From Lachnospiraceae bacterium (GTDB lineage Bacteria; Bacillota; Clostridia; Lachnospirales; Lachnospiraceae), in NCBI GenBank assembly GCA_017408735.1, contig JAFQUB010000009.1, positions 118,829 to 182,828 of the forward strand: a DNA stretch of 64,000 nt, read 5' to 3'. Shown in pieces: positions 44,149 through 52,602 of the stretch. Under the pieces are notes generated by a model. It ran no database searches and had not been told where the DNA came from. It was given only the letters and a program-made list of their open reading frames with translations. The number at the start of each line of letters is the position of its first letter. The first letter of the stretch is position 1. A program made the translations under genes and the position numbers.

Positions 44149-44329
44149 ACTTTCTCCTCCCATCAGGGTACTCTAAATAAGCTGCTTTTTTTTCTATATC
44201 ATAGCCGGCAATTGGAACTCCCTTAATTTTTTTTATTTCATTTTCTATACGAATCGCTTCTTTAAATCGTTCTGTTAACTCATCATCTGATATACCACAC
44301 GTAGAATCTAATTCATTTAATTCATCCAT
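44132..44329 (-). CDS. Probable antitoxin partner of the zeta-toxin protein
   Basis: A 65-residue acidic/basic helical protein (MDELNELDSTCGISDDELTE at the start) with AGGAGGTTAATTGTT before the ATG at 44329. It ends EYPDGRRKYATTE. Its position in front of, and overlapping, the zeta gene, and a short helical build like epsilon-type antitoxins, support the antitoxin call. No direct sequence match to epsilon or PezA is visible. Confidence 0.6.
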   Translation of the reverse strand: MDELNELDSTCGISDDELTERFKEAIRIENEIKKIKGVPIAGYDIEKKAAYLEYPDGRRKYATTE

Positions 44330-44520
44330 AACAATTAACCTCCTATACAATAATTCCTTTTTTGTAGTCTTCTCGCATTATACTCAATTTCCGCACTAAT
44401 GCTCTCTGCTATTCTAAAAAAGTATATCATAAATATTTCTTCTATCAAAATATTTACATTTACAAATATAATATCACAGTGGTATGCTCATAACAACAAC
44501 TAACAGGAGGTTACACGAAA

Positions 44521-44730
44521 TGAATATCAGAAAAGCAACAGAAAACGATTTAGAATTCCAAAGTAATCGGCTGTGCTTCCATCTGCTATATCACTGTAAT
44601 GCCAACCTTTGACCACCCTACCGGAAAAAGGGTTACTGAAATCAGTCTGGACACCACCGAAACCGGAAGATTGTTCTACGAAAAATGCGGTTTTACAAGC
44701 ACCACAGAAGGTATGGTATTAAATTTATAG
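44521..44730 (+). pseudogene. GNAT acetyltransferase pseudogene with internal deletions
   Basis: AGGAGGTTACACGAA and ATG lead into MNIRKATENDLEF, a GNAT start, but the frame soon stops. A shifted frame carries GCASICYITVMPTFDHPTGK, a mid-domain GNAT segment, which jumps directly to VTEISLDTTETGRLFYEKCG and the ending FTSTTEGMVLNL of the same family. The acetyl-CoA-binding region between them is missing, so at least two deletions have occurred. Confidence 0.8.
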
Positions 44731-44876
44731 TTTTTCCACTATCTCTTATCGGAAAAATCATTAGCTGAAATCCACATAATATGATATAATTCGTTTTGGA
44801 CATTAGCGCTGTAGTTTCTCAAATTATGCAACGTCTAATTCCATACATAAATTTTAATACATAGGGAGAAATAGTT

Positions 44877-46115
44877 ATGGGAAAATGTTTTAGTGACGCA
44901 GTTGAAACAGCACTTCGCTATATTTATTACGACGTGCGTTTAGGAAAAGGAGCTGAAGGGTTAGAATTGTTGAAAAAAGCTTCTGCAGAAGGCGACGGTG
45001 ATGCTTCTTGTATTCTGGCAAGATGTATGTGGGGACCTCAGTATGTTTGGAGTGGACATAATTTTCCTGAAGATGATAAATTGGGCATGGAATATTTGCA
45101 CAAATCAGTAGAACAAGGCAGTGCACTTGGTGTCATGGTAGCACTACGTTGTAATGAATTTTCACAAGAAATGGCACGAAAGATGCCTTTTGCTAACTTA
45201 AAAGAAGTTTTTGCAAAAGTATTAGAAATGGCAAATGCAGGCGATGCTTTTTGCCAGTACACAATAGGCAATTCCTACTATTGGGGAGATTTTATAGATA
45301 TTGATGAAATCGAACCAGACTCTTTTTCAACTAATGAAGAATTGAAATCATATGTAAGTGAAAACACCAAAAAATGTGAAGAATGGTTTTTGAAGGCTCT
45401 TAATGGTGGAATTTCTTCTGCAATAAATAACTTGAATGCTTTTTATGTAGAAGGCGTTGATGGTTACGTAGATCCACAACCGCATAAAGCTAATGGGTTG
45501 TATAAAATGGGAGCAGAATTAGGACATCCAAGTTTACAGTGGTCTTATGCACAAGAATTAGAAGATGAAGGAAACGAACAAGAAGGATTCGAATGGAGAA
45601 AGAAAGCTGCCGAAGGTGGGCAAACAGAACTTTGGTACGATGTAGCGGAAGAATATCGCATGGGAAATTATCTTCCGAGAGATTTGTGTAAAGCAGCAGA
45701 GTGTTATGAAAAATGTTTAAATCAAAGAGAAAATACATTTTCAAAACTGGCTAGTGCAAATCAATTAGGACTTATGTACTGTGAGGGAATAGGAGTAACG
45801 AAAGATTATCATAAGGCATTACCTCTTCTCAAACTAGCAGTTGAAGTTAAATATCCGGAAAATCTTGCTTATTTAGGAAAGTGTTATTATGCTATGGGCG
45901 AGTACGAAAAAGCTCGGACATGTTTTGAGAATTCCAGCATACATGATATGGAAGTACGTTATATGTTAGGTATCATTTATACCCAAGGTCTAGGTGTTGA
46001 GAAAAACATAGGTAAAGGTATCAAATATTTAAAGAGTGCTAACGGAATACCTGAGGCACAATTAGAAATAGCGAAATACAAAAAACCTTTTTTAGGTAAA
46101 TGGGTTCGAAAATAA
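44877..46115 (+). CDS. SEL1-repeat protein
   Basis: A 412-residue protein made of SEL1/TPR-like helical repeats, with recognisable units such as AEGDGDASCILARCMWG near 37, AGDAFCQYTIGNSYYWG near 122, GGQTELWYDVAEEYRMGNY near 242, ANQLGLMYCEGIGVTKDYHK near 285 and EVRYMLGIIYTQGLGVEKNI near 365. GGGAGAAATAGTT precedes the ATG. No signal peptide or catalytic domain. Probably a protein-protein adaptor; its partner cannot be deduced from the neighbours. A strong terminator follows. Confidence 0.88.
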   Translation: MGKCFSDAVETALRYIYYDVRLGKGAEGLELLKKASAEGDGDASCILARCMWGPQYVWSGHNFPEDDKLGMEYLHKSVEQGSALGVMVALRCNEFSQEMARKMPFANLKEVFAKVLEMANAGDAFCQYTIGNSYYWGDFIDIDEIEPDSFSTNEELKSYVSENTKKCEEWFLKALNGGISSAINNLNAFYVEGVDGYVDPQPHKANGLYKMGAELGHPSLQWSYAQELEDEGNEQEGFEWRKKAAEGGQTELWYDVAEEYRMGNYLPRDLCKAAECYEKCLNQRENTFSKLASANQLGLMYCEGIGVTKDYHKALPLLKLAVEVKYPENLAYLGKCYYAMGEYEKARTCFENSSIHDMEVRYMLGIIYTQGLGVEKNIGKGIKYLKSANGIPEAQLEIAKYKKPFLGKWVRK

Positions 46116-46120
46116 AAAAC

Positions 46121-46164
46121 ATATCCCCGGCTCTTGTGATTTTTTTCACAAAAGCCGGGGATAT
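46121..46164. terminator. Bidirectional terminator between SEL1 and ABC permease genes
   Basis: ATATCCCCGGCT (46121-46132) and AGCCGGGGATAT (46153-46164) form a perfect 12-bp stem, extended by TTGTGA/TCACAA toward the loop. A-rich and T-rich flanks fit a convergent gene pair. Confidence 0.88.
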
Positions 46165-46166
46165 TC

Positions 46167-48524
46167 TTATTCACTCATCAACATCTTTGCCGGTTCAATT
46201 TTCCTTATTTTCATTGAAAATACAACCGTAACCATAATGGCAACCAGGGTAATTCCTGTTACCGTAAGAATCTGCCAAAGGGGATTGATTATCATATGGC
46301 AAGACTTAATTCCAAAAAAGGATAAAAATGCAACCACAAACCTGTCTGTCAGATAAACGGAAGCGATTGCTCCTATCACTGCTCCCGCTATCATAATCGG
46401 CAAATTAGAACACACCATCTGTACTACCAGCTGTTTTGTTGTAAATCCCAACGCCTTATAAATGCCGTAGTTTCTTTTCTCCTGAGCTACTTTTGTTTTT
46501 ACCAGAAGCATAACAACCATGCACACCACAAACAGAGTAATTGCTACAAATACCATACATATTAATTCCATAGCTATGGATACAGAAGATATCATACTGT
46601 AAATTAATTTCTCACTATCCATAAGCTTTATATTTTCATACTTTTCTTTTAAAAGTTCTTCCATCTGAGAATAGGTAACATCTTCTCTGGTGTGAACATA
46701 CAAAAAATAAGTAGTACAAAATCCATTCAAACGTTCTGCGCCTTTATAGTCCAACAACGCCTTGATTCCCATATTGTTCATTTTCTGGTCAATGCCGCAT
46801 ACAATGTAATCTTTGCTTTCGCCCATTCCTTCCACATAAATCACATCACCCACCTTGGCATTTAAAATTTCACTTACCTTTGTGGTAATCACGATCTCAT
46901 TTTCATGCTTTGGCAAACGCCCCTCAAGCAAAGTTTCATACTCTAAATCTTCCGGCGTTTTCCAAAAATCTATTGTTAAAGTAGTACTTTCCTCGCCCTT
47001 GCTTAACTTTGCACTGCTGTTACTATAATAAGAAATGTTCTCCACTTCCTCCCAAGCTAATATTTCTTCTGCTAACTGTTCTAAATTATCTCCTTCCACA
47101 ACCACGTTTCCTGTTTCGGCTCCCACTAACTTCAAGAGATTATCCAGCTCTAATGAAAAGTTCTGATATAAGATAAATCCTACACAGCTGGCAAAACTTA
47201 AAATAACCACAATCATACAAACAGTAAAGCTTTTCATTTTCTCTTTTAGTATACTTTTTATTCCTAACGCTCCCTGCAAGAAGATTTTTGTTTTTTCCAG
47301 GGGAATATGATTTTTGCGGAAATTGTGCGTAGCAACTCCACCACGTAATGCATTTAACACAGTTATTTTTCCATAGATTCTTACTGTAAAACCGGTAACT
47401 ATAAGAATTACTCCATTTACCAATGCACCGGTCAGCAATGCCGCAGACATATCAAATCCTACCTGCCAGCTTACTCCAATTAACATAGCCTGAATGCTTC
47501 CTATAACGCCGCCACACAAATATCCTGCCATCAGTCCAAGAATTGTGCCTACAAAGCTGATGCACAAAATTTCTAATACCCCAGCTGCTTTAAGCTCCAA
47601 AGAAGTGTAACCCGTTGCCTGTAAAATTCCGATATTTTTCATATTATCCTGAATAAAATTCCGCACACTAAACCGGATAATAATAATAGCAACCACAATC
47701 AACAGAAATCCAAATATCATAATAATACCCATACCGATATTTGACATCATGGCATCTCCGCCTTTCATAACCTCCCAGTTCATGCCCAGATTTCCATAAT
47801 CAGCAATATCGGAAATTTCTTTTACAATCAGTTCTGACAGTTTCTGGTCGAATTCATAAGAACTTTCCCCCGGCTTTAATTTTACTTTATATTCGTAGCA
47901 TTCATCCTGTAATAATCCTTTTTCTTTTTCCTTAATTTCCTCTATGTAATCCTGACCTATGTAGCATCGGTACACAGAAACATTCAGAGGTGTTGCAAAT
48001 AAACCATCTTCAATAAATCCCAGTACTTCAAATTTATATTCATTTTCTCCTAATGTGAGATATATGGTATCACCTGTTTTATAAGAATAACCTGATTTAA
48101 AATAATAAGGCAACAAAATAGAATTTTTCTTTTTTTCGCCTTCATCATGGATAGAATAGCTTTGGATTGTTCTTTCTTCGTCCATTATGCCAATGCAGAA
48201 ACTTCCTTCGTTTTCTTCTTCTCCCTCTCCATGATATTTGACTACTGATTCATACAGACAGGAGCTGACTTCCCACTGACTCACTTCCTCCTGAGAGCTT
48301 ATTAAATCTATTAATTTTTCCCGTTCTCTGCTTGCAGTAATAAAAATCTGGTCTGCACCATTGGTTTCTTCGTATACTCTGTCTAAAACCTTTCCCGTGT
48401 TCGTTAAGGCTGTAATACTCACATACAATAAAACAACGGCCAGCATGGTTAAAAATCCAAGAACCACCACATCGCTTTTCTTCTTTTTCAGGTTGTTTTT
48501 GGCAATAAATAACAAACGATACAT
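46167..48524 (-). CDS. FtsX-type ABC transporter permease
   Basis: A 785-residue membrane protein with the start MYRLLFIAKNNLKKKKSDVV at 48524; a one-nucleotide gap follows the ATPase stop. One N-terminal helix and a large outer loop (about 45-260) are followed by three helices of the first FtsX domain (about 265-385), a second helix near 430 with another outer domain (about 450-640), and the second three-helix FtsX domain to the end. This matches MacB/LolCDE-like permeases of Gram-positives used in antimicrobial peptide resistance or lipoprotein traffic rather than the BceB layout. Regulated by the adjacent two-component system. Confidence 0.88.
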   Translation of the reverse strand: MYRLLFIAKNNLKKKKSDVVVLGFLTMLAVVLLYVSITALTNTGKVLDRVYEETNGADQIFITASREREKLIDLISSQEEVSQWEVSSCLYESVVKYHGEGEEENEGSFCIGIMDEERTIQSYSIHDEGEKKKNSILLPYYFKSGYSYKTGDTIYLTLGENEYKFEVLGFIEDGLFATPLNVSVYRCYIGQDYIEEIKEKEKGLLQDECYEYKVKLKPGESSYEFDQKLSELIVKEISDIADYGNLGMNWEVMKGGDAMMSNIGMGIIMIFGFLLIVVAIIIIRFSVRNFIQDNMKNIGILQATGYTSLELKAAGVLEILCISFVGTILGLMAGYLCGGVIGSIQAMLIGVSWQVGFDMSAALLTGALVNGVILIVTGFTVRIYGKITVLNALRGGVATHNFRKNHIPLEKTKIFLQGALGIKSILKEKMKSFTVCMIVVILSFASCVGFILYQNFSLELDNLLKLVGAETGNVVVEGDNLEQLAEEILAWEEVENISYYSNSSAKLSKGEESTTLTIDFWKTPEDLEYETLLEGRLPKHENEIVITTKVSEILNAKVGDVIYVEGMGESKDYIVCGIDQKMNNMGIKALLDYKGAERLNGFCTTYFLYVHTREDVTYSQMEELLKEKYENIKLMDSEKLIYSMISSVSIAMELICMVFVAITLFVVCMVVMLLVKTKVAQEKRNYGIYKALGFTTKQLVVQMVCSNLPIMIAGAVIGAIASVYLTDRFVVAFLSFFGIKSCHMIINPLWQILTVTGITLVAIMVTVVFSMKIRKIEPAKMLMSE

Positions 48525-48525
48525 A

Positions 48526-49281
48526 TTACCACCCCATTTCCGCCAAAAAGCTGCGTAATTTATCATGTCGTTCCTTGTCCCCGGTCACATATTTGCCAAG
48601 CAACAATTCTCCGGTAATGACTCCGTCTGATAAATACAAAATACGGTTTGCTCTTCTGGCTGACTTCATGTCATGAGTTACCATCACAATGGACTGCCCC
48701 TTTTCATTTAATTCCGTAAGTATGTTTAACACATTTTCTGTATTCTTGGAATTTAATGCACCTGTAGGCTCATCTGCAAAGAGTACTTCCGGCTGGTTAA
48801 TCACTCCACGGACTACCGCCACTCTCTGCTGTTCCCCACCGGAAAGCTGCACCGTAAATTTGGAAAAAATTTCTTCCTTTAGCCCTACTTTTAATAGAAG
48901 CTCTTTTGCTCTTTTTGCAATTCCCTTCTTATCCTTACTCACAAGAAGTCCACTTACCATAATATTATCCAGCACACTCATGGTGTCATTTAAATAATTC
49001 TGCTGAAACACAAATCCACAGTGTTTTCTGCGAAACAACGCCAGTTTATCGTTATTGTATTTTGCAATTTCTTCTTCCCCATATTTGATACTTCCAAGAG
49101 TTGGACGGTCCATACCTGACAAAGCGTATAATAGGGTACTTTTTCCGGAACCGGAATTTCCCATGATTACCGTAAAATCTCCCTGATAAATATCAATGTT
49201 TAAGTTTTTTAATACATGTTGCTGCACACTTCCATTTGAAAAAGTTTTACATAAATCTTTTGCAGTTAATAAAGTCTTCAT
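48526..49281 (-). CDS. ABC transporter ATPase (MacB/LolD type)
   Basis: A 251-residue ATPase: Walker A GNSGSGKSTLLYAL near 41-54, Q-loop VFQQNYLNDTMSV near 92-104, signature LSGGEQQRVAVVRG near 147-160 and Walker B VLFADEPTGALNSKN near 167-181, the last typical of LolD/MacB ATPases. Directly followed by the FtsX permease. A TTAAG-type operator and TATAAT sit upstream at 49314-49378. Confidence 0.94.
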   Translation of the reverse strand: MKTLLTAKDLCKTFSNGSVQQHVLKNLNIDIYQGDFTVIMGNSGSGKSTLLYALSGMDRPTLGSIKYGEEEIAKYNNDKLALFRRKHCGFVFQQNYLNDTMSVLDNIMVSGLLVSKDKKGIAKRAKELLLKVGLKEEIFSKFTVQLSGGEQQRVAVVRGVINQPEVLFADEPTGALNSKNTENVLNILTELNEKGQSIVMVTHDMKSARRANRILYLSDGVITGELLLGKYVTGDKERHDKLRSFLAEMGW

Positions 49282-49313
49282 ACTATTTCCTCCATTTGTT
49301 TCTTTCTGTTTTT

Positions 49314-49378
49314 ATTATATCCTGTAATTTTTGTAAAATCTTTTTCTAACTCTTGCCCATTTCTTAACCAATCCTTAA
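49314..49378 (-). promoter_or_regulatory. ABC transporter promoter with OmpR-type direct repeat
   Basis: TTAAG (49378-49374) and TTAAG (49367-49363), with 6 nt between, form the 11-bp-phase direct repeat favoured by OmpR/PhoB-family regulators. TATAAT follows at 49319-49314 with a poor -35. The neighbouring response regulator probably activates the transporter here. Confidence 0.55.
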
Positions 49379-49381
49379 ATC

Positions 49382-50617
49382 TTACACCTTTTTTATAAAT
49401 AAATTTACCACAAAGCCCTTTTCATTATAAAATTCCATGCCGCCCTGCATTCCTTCCATAAAGTTTTTTGTCAGATACAACCCAAGTCCTGAGCCGGATT
49501 TGCCCTTAGCATTGCTTCCCCGATAAAACTTTTCCGCTGCCAGTGACAGTTCTTCCTCCGGCATTCCGGCACCCTTATCTTTTATCTGTATCTGCACGCC
49601 CTCTCCCAGTTCCGTAAATTTCACATAACATTCTGTTTTTGCGTATTTATAAGCATTATGAATAATGTTATCTATCACTTGTTTGAAACGGAGTTCGTCA
49701 AAATACAACAGACATTCCGGAATATGATTTTCCAATACAATTTCTCCATAATACTTTTGCTCCAGAATCATTTCTTCTATCAGCAAAGAGCTTTTTTCTT
49801 CCGGCTCTACTTTTAACACTTCCAGTTCTTCCAAAGTTGCATGAAACATATTTCCAATTAAACTGTCTATCATTTCCGCTTTGTTTGCAATCACCTCCAC
49901 CTTATCCAAGGTATCCTGTTTTTTCTCTTTTACTTGAAGCACTTCGCAGACAGCTTTTATGGTGGCAATGGGCGTTTTGATATCATGGGATAATTCTGCT
50001 ACCAGTTCTTTCTTGCTTCTGTTTGCCGCATATTCACTTTCTCTGGCACGTTTTAATTCTTCCCTCATCAGGTCAAAGCTTTCTGTAAATGCGCCAAAAA
50101 AATTATGACGGTTCATAGGCAGTGGAATATCCAGATTTCCTTTTGCAATTTCTGTGGAAAATTTTTGAAGCTTGTGAAAGGGACGCACAAAGGATAGATA
50201 CACGCTCCCAAGCAGAACATATACTACAATAGAAATTACCAGACAAACGATAATAACTGTGGAATACAATTCTTTTTGTAATTCCTGATACTTTTCTCCT
50301 TGAACATTAAATATGATTTTTCCCTTTATAGTTTCCTGCTCCTGATAATCCAGAAGCAGTTTCCCCTGCTGCATTGCCTGATTTAAACGGCTCTCATAAT
50401 CTTTATCTGTAAAAAACAAAATCTCGCAGTTTCTTTTTTCTTCTATAGAATACCTTTCTTCTCCTTGTTTGATATCATCTTCTATTAGCTTTACCGATTC
50501 ATTGATGGAAATCATGTCCACTGTCTTATAGTCCGTTTCATTCATTTCCTTTGCAAATATCCCCAGCACTATAAGCATCAAAAGTGTGTAAACCACAGCA
50601 ATATATCTAATTTTCAT
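49382..50617 (-). CDS. Sensor histidine kinase with HAMP domain
   Basis: A 411-residue kinase with two membrane helices (about 5-23 and 120-145) bracketing a ~95-residue outer sensor, a HAMP linker (about 146-200), the H-box AELSHDIKTPIATIKAVCE near 207-225, N-box IIHNAYKYAKTE near 322-333, and G-boxes DKGAGMPEEEL and GSGLGLYLTKN near 350-385. It is followed by the ABC transporter genes and preceded by its regulator gene (22-bp gap). Likely senses a peptide or envelope cue handled by that transporter. Confidence 0.93.
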   Translation of the reverse strand: MKIRYIAVVYTLLMLIVLGIFAKEMNETDYKTVDMISINESVKLIEDDIKQGEERYSIEEKRNCEILFFTDKDYESRLNQAMQQGKLLLDYQEQETIKGKIIFNVQGEKYQELQKELYSTVIIVCLVISIVVYVLLGSVYLSFVRPFHKLQKFSTEIAKGNLDIPLPMNRHNFFGAFTESFDLMREELKRARESEYAANRSKKELVAELSHDIKTPIATIKAVCEVLQVKEKKQDTLDKVEVIANKAEMIDSLIGNMFHATLEELEVLKVEPEEKSSLLIEEMILEQKYYGEIVLENHIPECLLYFDELRFKQVIDNIIHNAYKYAKTECYVKFTELGEGVQIQIKDKGAGMPEEELSLAAEKFYRGSNAKGKSGSGLGLYLTKNFMEGMQGGMEFYNEKGFVVNLFIKKV

Positions 50618-50639
50618 TCTGTCCTCCCTTGGCTGTTTC

Positions 50640-51317
50640 CTATAATTCCAGCATATATCCCGTTCCCCAGATGGTTTTAATCATCTTCGGTTCATTTGGA
50701 TTTTCTTCTAACTTCTCTCGTAACTTTCTAATATGTACATTTAATGTTCCATCGCTGAAATAAGCATCGCCCCAGACTAAATCAAACAGTTTTTCTTTTG
50801 TGACAATGGTATTTCTGTTTTCGAAAAGGCACTGAAACAGCTTAAATTCTTTTGCTTTTAAGGTTACTTCTTTTTCACCGATGTATACTTTTCTGGTGGA
50901 AATTTCAATGCGTACATTTCCTGCACTTTCCGTCTGTTCTTCCTTTTGGCTTCTGCCCATTCGTTTCATCATAATTTTAACTTTGGCTAACAGCACACTT
51001 AAGGTATATGGCTTTTTGATGTAATCATCGCCTCCGATATTTAAGGCAATCAACACGTCATCATCACTTTGTCTTGCACTGATAAATAGAATAGGGATAT
51101 CCGATTCTTCCCTGATTTTCTTACACAGCACAAATCCGCTTTCTTCCTGCAAATTTATATCCAACAGTAAAATATCTATGGTGTTTTCCTTTAAAAATGC
51201 TTCGCATTCCATTGCACTTTCCACACAGGCACATGACACGTCAAACATCTGAAAATATTCACATGTCATTTTTGATAATTCTACTTCGTCGTCTACGATC
51301 AGACAGTTATAGTGCAT
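50640..51317 (-). CDS. OmpR/PhoB-family response regulator
   Basis: A 225-residue regulator: receiver with the acidic pair in IVDDE near 7-11, phospho-Asp in ILLLDINLQEESG near 50-62, switch Ser in LFISARQSDD near 77-86 and Lys in IKKPYTLS near 100-107; winged-helix DNA-binding domain from about 128 (VTLKAKEFKLFQCLFENRNT, then DGTLNVHIRKLREKL). Pairs with the kinase gene that follows. Confidence 0.95.
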   Translation of the reverse strand: MHYNCLIVDDEVELSKMTCEYFQMFDVSCACVESAMECEAFLKENTIDILLLDINLQEESGFVLCKKIREESDIPILFISARQSDDDVLIALNIGGDDYIKKPYTLSVLLAKVKIMMKRMGRSQKEEQTESAGNVRIEISTRKVYIGEKEVTLKAKEFKLFQCLFENRNTIVTKEKLFDLVWGDAYFSDGTLNVHIRKLREKLEENPNEPKMIKTIWGTGYMLEL

Positions 51318-51369
51318 AATTTTACCTACTTTCTTTTGGTGCTATTTACTAATATCAGAGTGAAATCTT

Positions 51370-52167
51370 TCATTTCCCAAGTTTACTTTTATAAATTTTA
51401 TATAATGGTTGTGATAATATTCCACAGTACACGTTTTCAAATATAAATTTTGTTACTCCCTTTAAGCCGGTATCTTTCCGTCTTATGGGATATGCCTGTA
51501 CAAATTCTATCTTTTCATTTAGCTTTCCAAAATCCTCTGGGCGATTCATTCCCCACTTTACAGAAGCATTCATTTTGTTTACCGGATTCTTGTATTTGGA
51601 TGCTTTTACTGCTGTTTTGGAATAGGCATCAAACAACAGCGTTGCCTCTCCAAATCTTTTCTGAATGCCAGCTACTAAGTTTTTCATTTCGTCTTCGGAT
51701 AGATACATAGTTAAACCTTCTGCGATAATCAGAATATTTTCGCTCGCATTATCGATTTCCTGCAGCCAGGATAAATCTGTAACGGATTTTCCAATCATTT
51801 TATATTTTTCGTTTTCTTGATAATAGTGTTTTCTTAAATCTATTACACTTTCGAAATCTATATCATACCACATATGATATTTTTGATTGATTCTACATGT
51901 TCTGGAATCCAATCCACAACCCAGATGAATAATTGTTGGTTGAGAATTCTCCTCCATATATTGATTGCACATTTCATCTATAATGGATGCCCTGAGTGCC
52001 ATATACATGGATAACCATTTTGACTGCTTCAAATTTGTGAAATCATAGTTAATGCTGTCCACTATTTCTTCCGCTTTTTTGTCATAAAGAAACAGATTAT
52101 TTTTACTCATCATTGCTTTTCCGTACAGTGGAATAAACAATGTTTTACTTTCGTTATTTAGTTTCAT
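51370..52167 (-). CDS. SAM-dependent methyltransferase, LCMT-like
   Basis: A 265-residue protein with the leucine carboxyl methyltransferase-like (PF04072-type) pattern: IIHLGCGLDSRTCRINQ near 79-95 (SAM-binding), WYDIDFESVIDLRKHYY near 100-116, and IIAEGLTMYLSEDEMKNLV near 147-165. Its substrate is unknown; some relatives modify small molecules or polyketides. It lies 21 bp after the small OadB-like gene. Confidence 0.88.
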   Translation of the reverse strand: MKLNNESKTLFIPLYGKAMMSKNNLFLYDKKAEEIVDSINYDFTNLKQSKWLSMYMALRASIIDEMCNQYMEENSQPTIIHLGCGLDSRTCRINQKYHMWYDIDFESVIDLRKHYYQENEKYKMIGKSVTDLSWLQEIDNASENILIIAEGLTMYLSEDEMKNLVAGIQKRFGEATLLFDAYSKTAVKASKYKNPVNKMNASVKWGMNRPEDFGKLNEKIEFVQAYPIRRKDTGLKGVTKFIFENVYCGILSQPLYKIYKSKLGK

Positions 52168-52188
52168 ATACCCTCCTGCAAATTCAAA

Positions 52189-52422
52189 TTACTTAGATTT
52201 CTTGCAACCAATAAAACAGCACAATGCAATAGCAATCATGCCACTTACCATAACAGTGGTCGAAGAAGCACCTCCTAAGTTTCCTGCCAAAAAAACGGAC
52301 GTAGGACCATCCGCTCCTCCAATAATTGAAATTGCTGTATTTTCCATTACTTTTACAACTAAACCGAATGCAAATAATCCTACTCCTACCACTCCCAATA
52401 TAGCTGTTGCCAGTTTCTTCAT
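52189..52422 (-). CDS. Small membrane protein with the OadB-type GGADGPT motif
   Basis: A 77-residue protein with two membrane helices (residues about 5-24 and 54-71). Between them lies NTAISIIGGADGPTSVFLAG, the conserved helix-loop signature of the beta subunit of sodium-pumping decarboxylases, whose full proteins have some 350-430 residues and many helices. GGGGAGGAGAAAAGTA precedes the ATG and the C-terminus is clean (GCKKSK), so this looks like a genuine mini-protein rather than a fragment. Function unknown. Confidence 0.8.
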   Translation of the reverse strand: MKKLATAILGVVGVGLFAFGLVVKVMENTAISIIGGADGPTSVFLAGNLGGASSTTVMVSGMIAIALCCFIGCKKSK

Positions 52423-52456
52423 TACTTTTCTCCTCCCCGAATTTTATCTATATTAA

Positions 52457-52485
52457 ATAGTAACAAAATCGTAGCGTTTTCGCAA
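52457..52485 (-). promoter_or_regulatory. Promoter of the small OadB-like gene
   Basis: TTGCGA (52485-52480), 17-nt spacer, TACTAT (52462-52457) on the minus strand, 35 bp upstream of the ATG. Confidence 0.45.
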
Positions 52486-52528
52486 TGAATTAGCGAACCT
52501 ATTTAAAATTTTATAAAATAATATAAAA

Positions 52529-52556
52529 TTTACAATGAAACCTAATGTAGTATATT
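52529..52556 (+). promoter_or_regulatory. Promoter of the recombinase gene
   Basis: TTTACA (52529-52534), 16-nt spacer, TATATT (52551-52556), 46 bp upstream of the recombinase ATG (AAAGGAGAAAATGTC). There is no terminator between the recombinase and the left inverted repeat, so this promoter could also feed whichever module is on the left end of the invertible segment. Confidence 0.6.
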
Positions 52557-52602
52557 ATGAACTATTATGCAATGCAAAATTTAACCCAAAGGAGAAAATG
52601 TC

